Assembly (NCBI GenBank): GCA_033297075.1
Contig: MU858412.1
Location: 1-12,399, forward strand
Length of the DNA: 12,399 nucleotides
Direction: 5' to 3'
Source of the DNA: Rhypophila decipiens
Lineage: Eukaryota; Ascomycota; Sordariomycetes; Sordariales; Naviculisporaceae
Shown here: positions 9,875 through 12,399 of the stretch, piece by piece
How positions within the stretch are numbered: the first letter of the stretch is position 1
Layout: each line of letters begins with the position of its first letter
Translations under genes and position numbers: made by a program
The notes under the pieces: model-generated
The model's input: only the letters and a program-made list of their open reading frames with translations
What the model was told of the DNA's origin: nothing
Database searches by the model: none

Positions 9875-10282
9875 CTATATTCAGCATCTACCTCACTACA
9901 AATGGTGTCCACAGTGCAGTGAGAGTGACTCGGAGGAAATCCAACGACTGTGTGGCTGACGGAGGCTGATCCTGCAACTAATCGGGATCCCTCTGTACGC
10001 CACGAGAACTCCCCGAACACCATACCCCTCTTGGCAGGCAACAATAAGTCTTATTCGCCTGAGGCTTTTTTTCTGTGGGCAGGAATAAGACTTTTAAGTA
10101 TGGGACGGTGGGACCCAATGGCGCACATTCTATTTCCAATCATTCGACCCATTGGGGATTTTACCCCACGACAACATCCTTCGGCAACCGCAGTTGAGCG
10201 CCTTATATCGCAGAGAGCTTCCATCGCCCCTTGACTTGACTCCAGGCATTCGGTCGACTAATAGCCGCAGCGAGCACCGAAA
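9875..10282. promoter_or_regulatory. Divergent promoter region with CCAAT cluster
   Basis: CCAAT stands at 10115-10119 and 10136-10140, and its inverse ATTGG at 10151-10155: three pentamers within 41 bp, 130-170 bp upstream of the ATG at 10283. In filamentous fungi CCAAT is bound by the Hap-type (AnCF) complex. TTATAT at 10203-10208 is a TATA candidate 75 bp before that ATG. A perfect 11-bp inverted repeat (10046-10056 and 10083-10093, AAGTCTTATTC and its complement) lies further upstream. The elements are seen; their use is inferred. Confidence 0.45.
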
Positions 10283-11283
10283 ATGGAGGTCGCTGGTCTC
10301 GCTCTCGGCGGTACCGTCCTTCTTCTGCACACGGCTGAGGGAGCCTGGGCAGCGGTTCTCGATCGGGCCAAGAAAAGATCAAACTTGCTGATGGATGTAT
10401 ATCGCAAAGATGGTCTAGTGGCAGTTTCACTACTCGCCACACTCCCAGACTCTTTTGTTACCATGGATCGGATCGAGAAAGTCTTGACTGGAAGAACGGA
10501 GGACCTGGTGGAATTCCGTCAGTCGTGCAGTTCCAACATGAACATGGTGGCTATCGCTGTGAGTGATGCTGCCTGCCCCTGAGACGTATTAGAATCATAA
10601 CTGACATTTGAACTCGTTGAAGGGGGCTATTGTTGCGCAGATTGGAATTACATCTCTGACCTTGGACGCCGTTCAGCAAGCTCACTGGACTGCTACTGCA
10701 TTCTTTGTTGCAAGCCTCGGTCTCTGGCGTTATGTCGGTATATGTCAGCTTCGTCGTTCAACAGGAACTCAATGGCCTTATCGGTGGCCCTGATATAGCG
10801 GACTGGCTATCGAGGCCACTTGATGAAGAAGAGATTTATAGGAAAGCCTATCTTCTTACACAGCATCCGGCCTTCAACCAACCCAACCAAGATACAGCTG
10901 GCATTACGTTAGGTGCCCCAGTACTTGGTAACCTTACCGAGGCGCAATTGGGCAGAGAAGTATCAGCTTTGTCGGCTGTTTTGCTTGCAACACCGGCGGG
11001 TTGGCTGGCCCTCTCACTTAACATGTTCGTTGTTGGCTTGGGAATATATCTGGGTTGTGTCTACACAGGAGACCTGATCGCAGGTTTTGGCAAGTCCGGA
11101 TCTCTCGGAGTTCTCATCTTCTATCTTTTCACCGCTTTGACAGGCACCTTCCTATACTCTTTCCCTCGCCTCCTGAAGACGTCAGAACATCAAAACGTGA
11201 AGAAGACGGTCCGGGTAGGGGCTCAGCTGGCTACTATCAACGCTCGTATCAGGGAATATGAAGATCGACGACCAGGCGCCTAG
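10283..11283 (+). CDS. Multi-pass fungal membrane protein, hypothetical, with possible frameshift
   Basis: Exon 1 is 10283-10558 (92 codons). It ends at a perfect GTGAGT donor; the intron has a CTGAC branch point at 10601-10605 and ends at 10622 (64 nt). Exon 2 then reads GAIVAQIGITSLTLDAVQQAHWTATAFFVASL. One extra base at 10719-10720 throws off the frame, which would stop at 10793 (148 aa). Dropping one base continues smoothly into VSGVMSVYVSFVVQQELNGL...DWLSRP and on to the TAG at 11281-11283, giving 311 residues. This matches my recollection of a fungal family with an HWTARAFF-SLVSG-LSVYY pattern. Alternatively, a 122-nt intron using the acceptor at 10680 restores frame without any lesion, giving 292 residues but removing that segment. 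Membrane helices lie at about 93-108, 115-137, 213-242 and 259-278; the tail is basic. The start MEVAGLALGG resembles N-termini of HeLo-type fungal proteins, which is weak. Function unknown. Confidence 0.6.
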
Positions 11284-11456
11284 AAGAGATCAAAGTCACA
11301 AGTTTATCTTTAACGACGGCATTAGGTAGCTTGACAGAGTTGAAACCCAATATTTAGAAGACTGAAGATAGGCAACAATCATAAGGTAGCACCATATTCA
11401 CTTATTACTCATAAAATACGAGTTTCCTGCAAATTCACCTCCGTTTCTAGAGGTCG

Positions 11457-11497
11457 TGACTCCAAATTGGACGCCTGGGTCGCCGATTTTGGAGTCA
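11457..11497. repeat. Imperfect inverted repeat
   Basis: TGACTCCAAAT at 11457-11467 is matched by ATTTTGGAGTCA at 11486-11497, the same word inverted with one extra T, with an 18-bp loop. It could be the remnant of a small transposon terminus, a hairpin or a binding site. No target-site duplication was found. Confidence 0.4.
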
Positions 11498-11869
11498 AAT
11501 TTGCGCGCCAAGACCCACCACACTAGGCACACTCCCATGCTGAATTTAGTCCCGCACCCCCTGGTCTAACATCGCGGCGGAAAATAAAATTTAAATGTTT
11601 TTTTTGTCAAAAGCTCACGAATATCTTTCACCTCATACTCATATCAAGGACGCTCAACAGGGGAACAGCTTCTCTAAATCTTCGGTCCCATATTAGGTGG
11701 CCTCTGTCTCAAATTTGCTCTGTATAAGCCCCTGCTATAACTGAAACGCGTTTAATCCAATTTCGATTGTAGCAACTTTCGAGAAGCTGAACATCAATTT
11801 CCAGTTAGTAGAATATTAACCGCCGTGGCAATATGAAGCTGGGGGTGGGGGGCGGTGGCAAAAAGAATG

Positions 11870-11887
11870 TTTATTTCTAGAAATAAA
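11870..11887. repeat. Perfect 18-bp palindrome
   Basis: TTTATTTCTAGAAATAAA reads the same on both strands, centred between 11878 and 11879. It could be a dyad binding site or cruciform seed. It stands alone, about 70 bp before the minisatellite. Confidence 0.6.
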
Positions 11888-11955
11888 AACTAGCCGGGCG
11901 CTAATCTGAGGTTTGGCCAGGCAACAGGGGTCGTTGAGTGGCACATCAGATTGGC

Positions 11956-12097
11956 TGACCCTGCTGGGTGACCCTGATGGCTGACCCTGATGACTGACCC
12001 TGATGGCTGACCCTGATGGCTGACCCTATGGCTGACCCTGCTGGGTGACCCTGCTGGGTGACCCTGATGGCTGACCCTGATGGCTGACCCTCAATGG
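11956..12097. repeat. 13-bp minisatellite, about 10 units
   Basis: Ten units beginning TGACCC run from 11956 to 12084, plus a diverged part-unit to about 12097. Two main variants alternate: TGACCCTGATGGC (six copies, one with A for G near the end) and TGACCCTGCTGGG (three copies). One unit (12021-12032) is 12 bp. The mix of variants in blocks suggests local duplication of two-unit segments. There are no spacers, so it is not a CRISPR array. It ends 30-40 bp upstream of a TATA box, inside the promoter of the gene starting at 12194. Confidence 0.85.
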
Positions 12098-12127
12098 ACT
12101 GAAACCCTGGTCTCGGGTTGACCGTAG

Positions 12128-12135
12128 TATATAAT
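12128..12135 (+). promoter_or_regulatory. TATA box of the gene starting at 12194
   Basis: TATATAAT lies 60 bp before the ATG at 12194 and is followed by a C/T/A-rich leader (CCCCAC, CTCCAACCC words), as usual between fungal TATA boxes and start codons. Confidence 0.55.
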
Positions 12136-12193
12136 CCCCACACCCCGCAAAATTTTCTCCAACCCACCAACTCCAACCCCAAAATGGCCCAAA

Positions 12194-12399
12194 ATGGCGG
12201 AGCGACGGGCTATTACGAGACTCGCGTCTGCTTGCGGTGCTAGTGAAGAGGAAATACATTCTTTTTTCCGAGGTGTTTCAGAAACATTTTGGAAAACTCT
12301 TGCAACGAACTGCGGAACATCCAGAACGCTCCAATGGCAAAGCATCCAGGACGCTTTCAACCATGCCAAATCCTCAAGGATATCTAACCCCGCCTCAGG
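12194..12399 (+). CDS. 5' part of an unrecognised gene, running off the window
   Basis: The frame is open from ATG at 12194 to the window edge, 68 codons and two bases. An ATG 10 bp upstream (12184) opens a different frame that stops after 18 codons, so it is either a short overlapping upstream frame or skipped. The peptide starts MAERRAITRLASACG, continues with an acidic EEE patch, and looks helical with regularly spaced W, F and L (FWKTLATNCG, LQWQSIQDAFNHA). The spacing of aromatic residues loosely suggests a small helical DNA-binding or protein-binding domain, but no family is recognised. The support is the TATA box and leader at the right distance and protein-like composition. The rest of the gene, including any introns, lies outside the window. 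Confidence 0.45.
   Translation, partial: MAERRAITRLASACGASEEEIHSFFRGVSETFWKTLATNCGTSRTLQWQSIQDAFNHAKSSRISNPAS

Larger units (their letters stand above)
11284..12193. other. Gene-free A/T-rich spacer with palindromes and a minisatellite
   Basis: No coding signal is visible between the membrane protein stop and the start at 12194. It holds an imperfect inverted repeat (11457-11497), a perfect 18-bp palindrome (11870-11887), G-rich runs at 11840-11855, a 13-bp minisatellite (11956-12097) and a TATA box (12128-12135). The minus-strand open frames across the minisatellite are by-products of the repeat. Confidence 0.5.

Noticed and set aside
11956..12097. CRISPR-like array
   Set aside because: Units are 13 bp and directly adjacent with no spacers, in a eukaryotic genome; this is a minisatellite.
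11946..12369. Overlapping minus-strand frames through the minisatellite, rich in G, Q, S and A
   Set aside because: A 13-bp unit cycles through all frames and gives repeat peptides by chance; the plus-strand frame with a TATA box is the better gene.
1..12399. tRNA, rRNA or a complete transposase gene
   Set aside because: No cloverleaf-like A/B box pair, ribosomal sequence or transposase/reverse transcriptase motif was seen on reading both strands; a covariance-model scan was not possible.

Overview
The window looks like nuclear DNA of a filamentous ascomycete, probably Aspergillus-like (Eurotiomycetes). The reasons are base composition near 50% GC, short introns of 54-105 nt with GTAAGT/GTGAGT-type donors, CTRAC-like branch points and CAG/TAG acceptors, TATA- and CCAAT-type promoter elements, and protein families typical of such fungi. 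All exon models below were built by hand from splice consensus, reading phase and protein continuity. No database search was run.

Layout. Positions 1-1876 hold no gene I can support. A three-exon gene of unknown function (+, 1877-3336) converges on a three-exon FAD-dependent monooxygenase (-, 3472-4908). Upstream of that lies a six-exon fructosamine/ribulosamine-kinase-like gene (-, 5374-6694) with an in-frame amber codon. Next is a five-exon-equivalent membrane protein gene with seven predicted helices (-, 7297-8572), which carries both a frame lesion and an in-frame TGA. A partial membrane-protein gene (-, about 9410-9874) faces a multi-pass membrane protein gene (+, 10283-11283) across a promoter region containing three CCAAT pentamers. 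The last 200 bases hold the 5' end of another gene (+, from 12194, leaving the window), whose promoter carries a 13-bp minisatellite.

Function. Only two genes get a biochemical assignment. One is a flavin-dependent hydroxylase of the 2,6-dihydroxypyridine/salicylate-hydroxylase type. The other is a small-molecule or protein-ribulosamine kinase of the fructosamine kinase family. Both lie on the minus strand with the seven-helix membrane protein, each with its own promoter-like upstream region. Co-function is possible but not shown.

The most notable signal is that four neighbouring genes together carry five candidate lesions (two nonsense codons, three 1-nt frame changes) while their splice sites and downstream coding sequence remain readable. 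This fits recent decay of an accessory region. Errors in a draft assembly could explain the frame changes but explain the two stop substitutions less well. I did not find a clear new defence, mobile or regulatory system.
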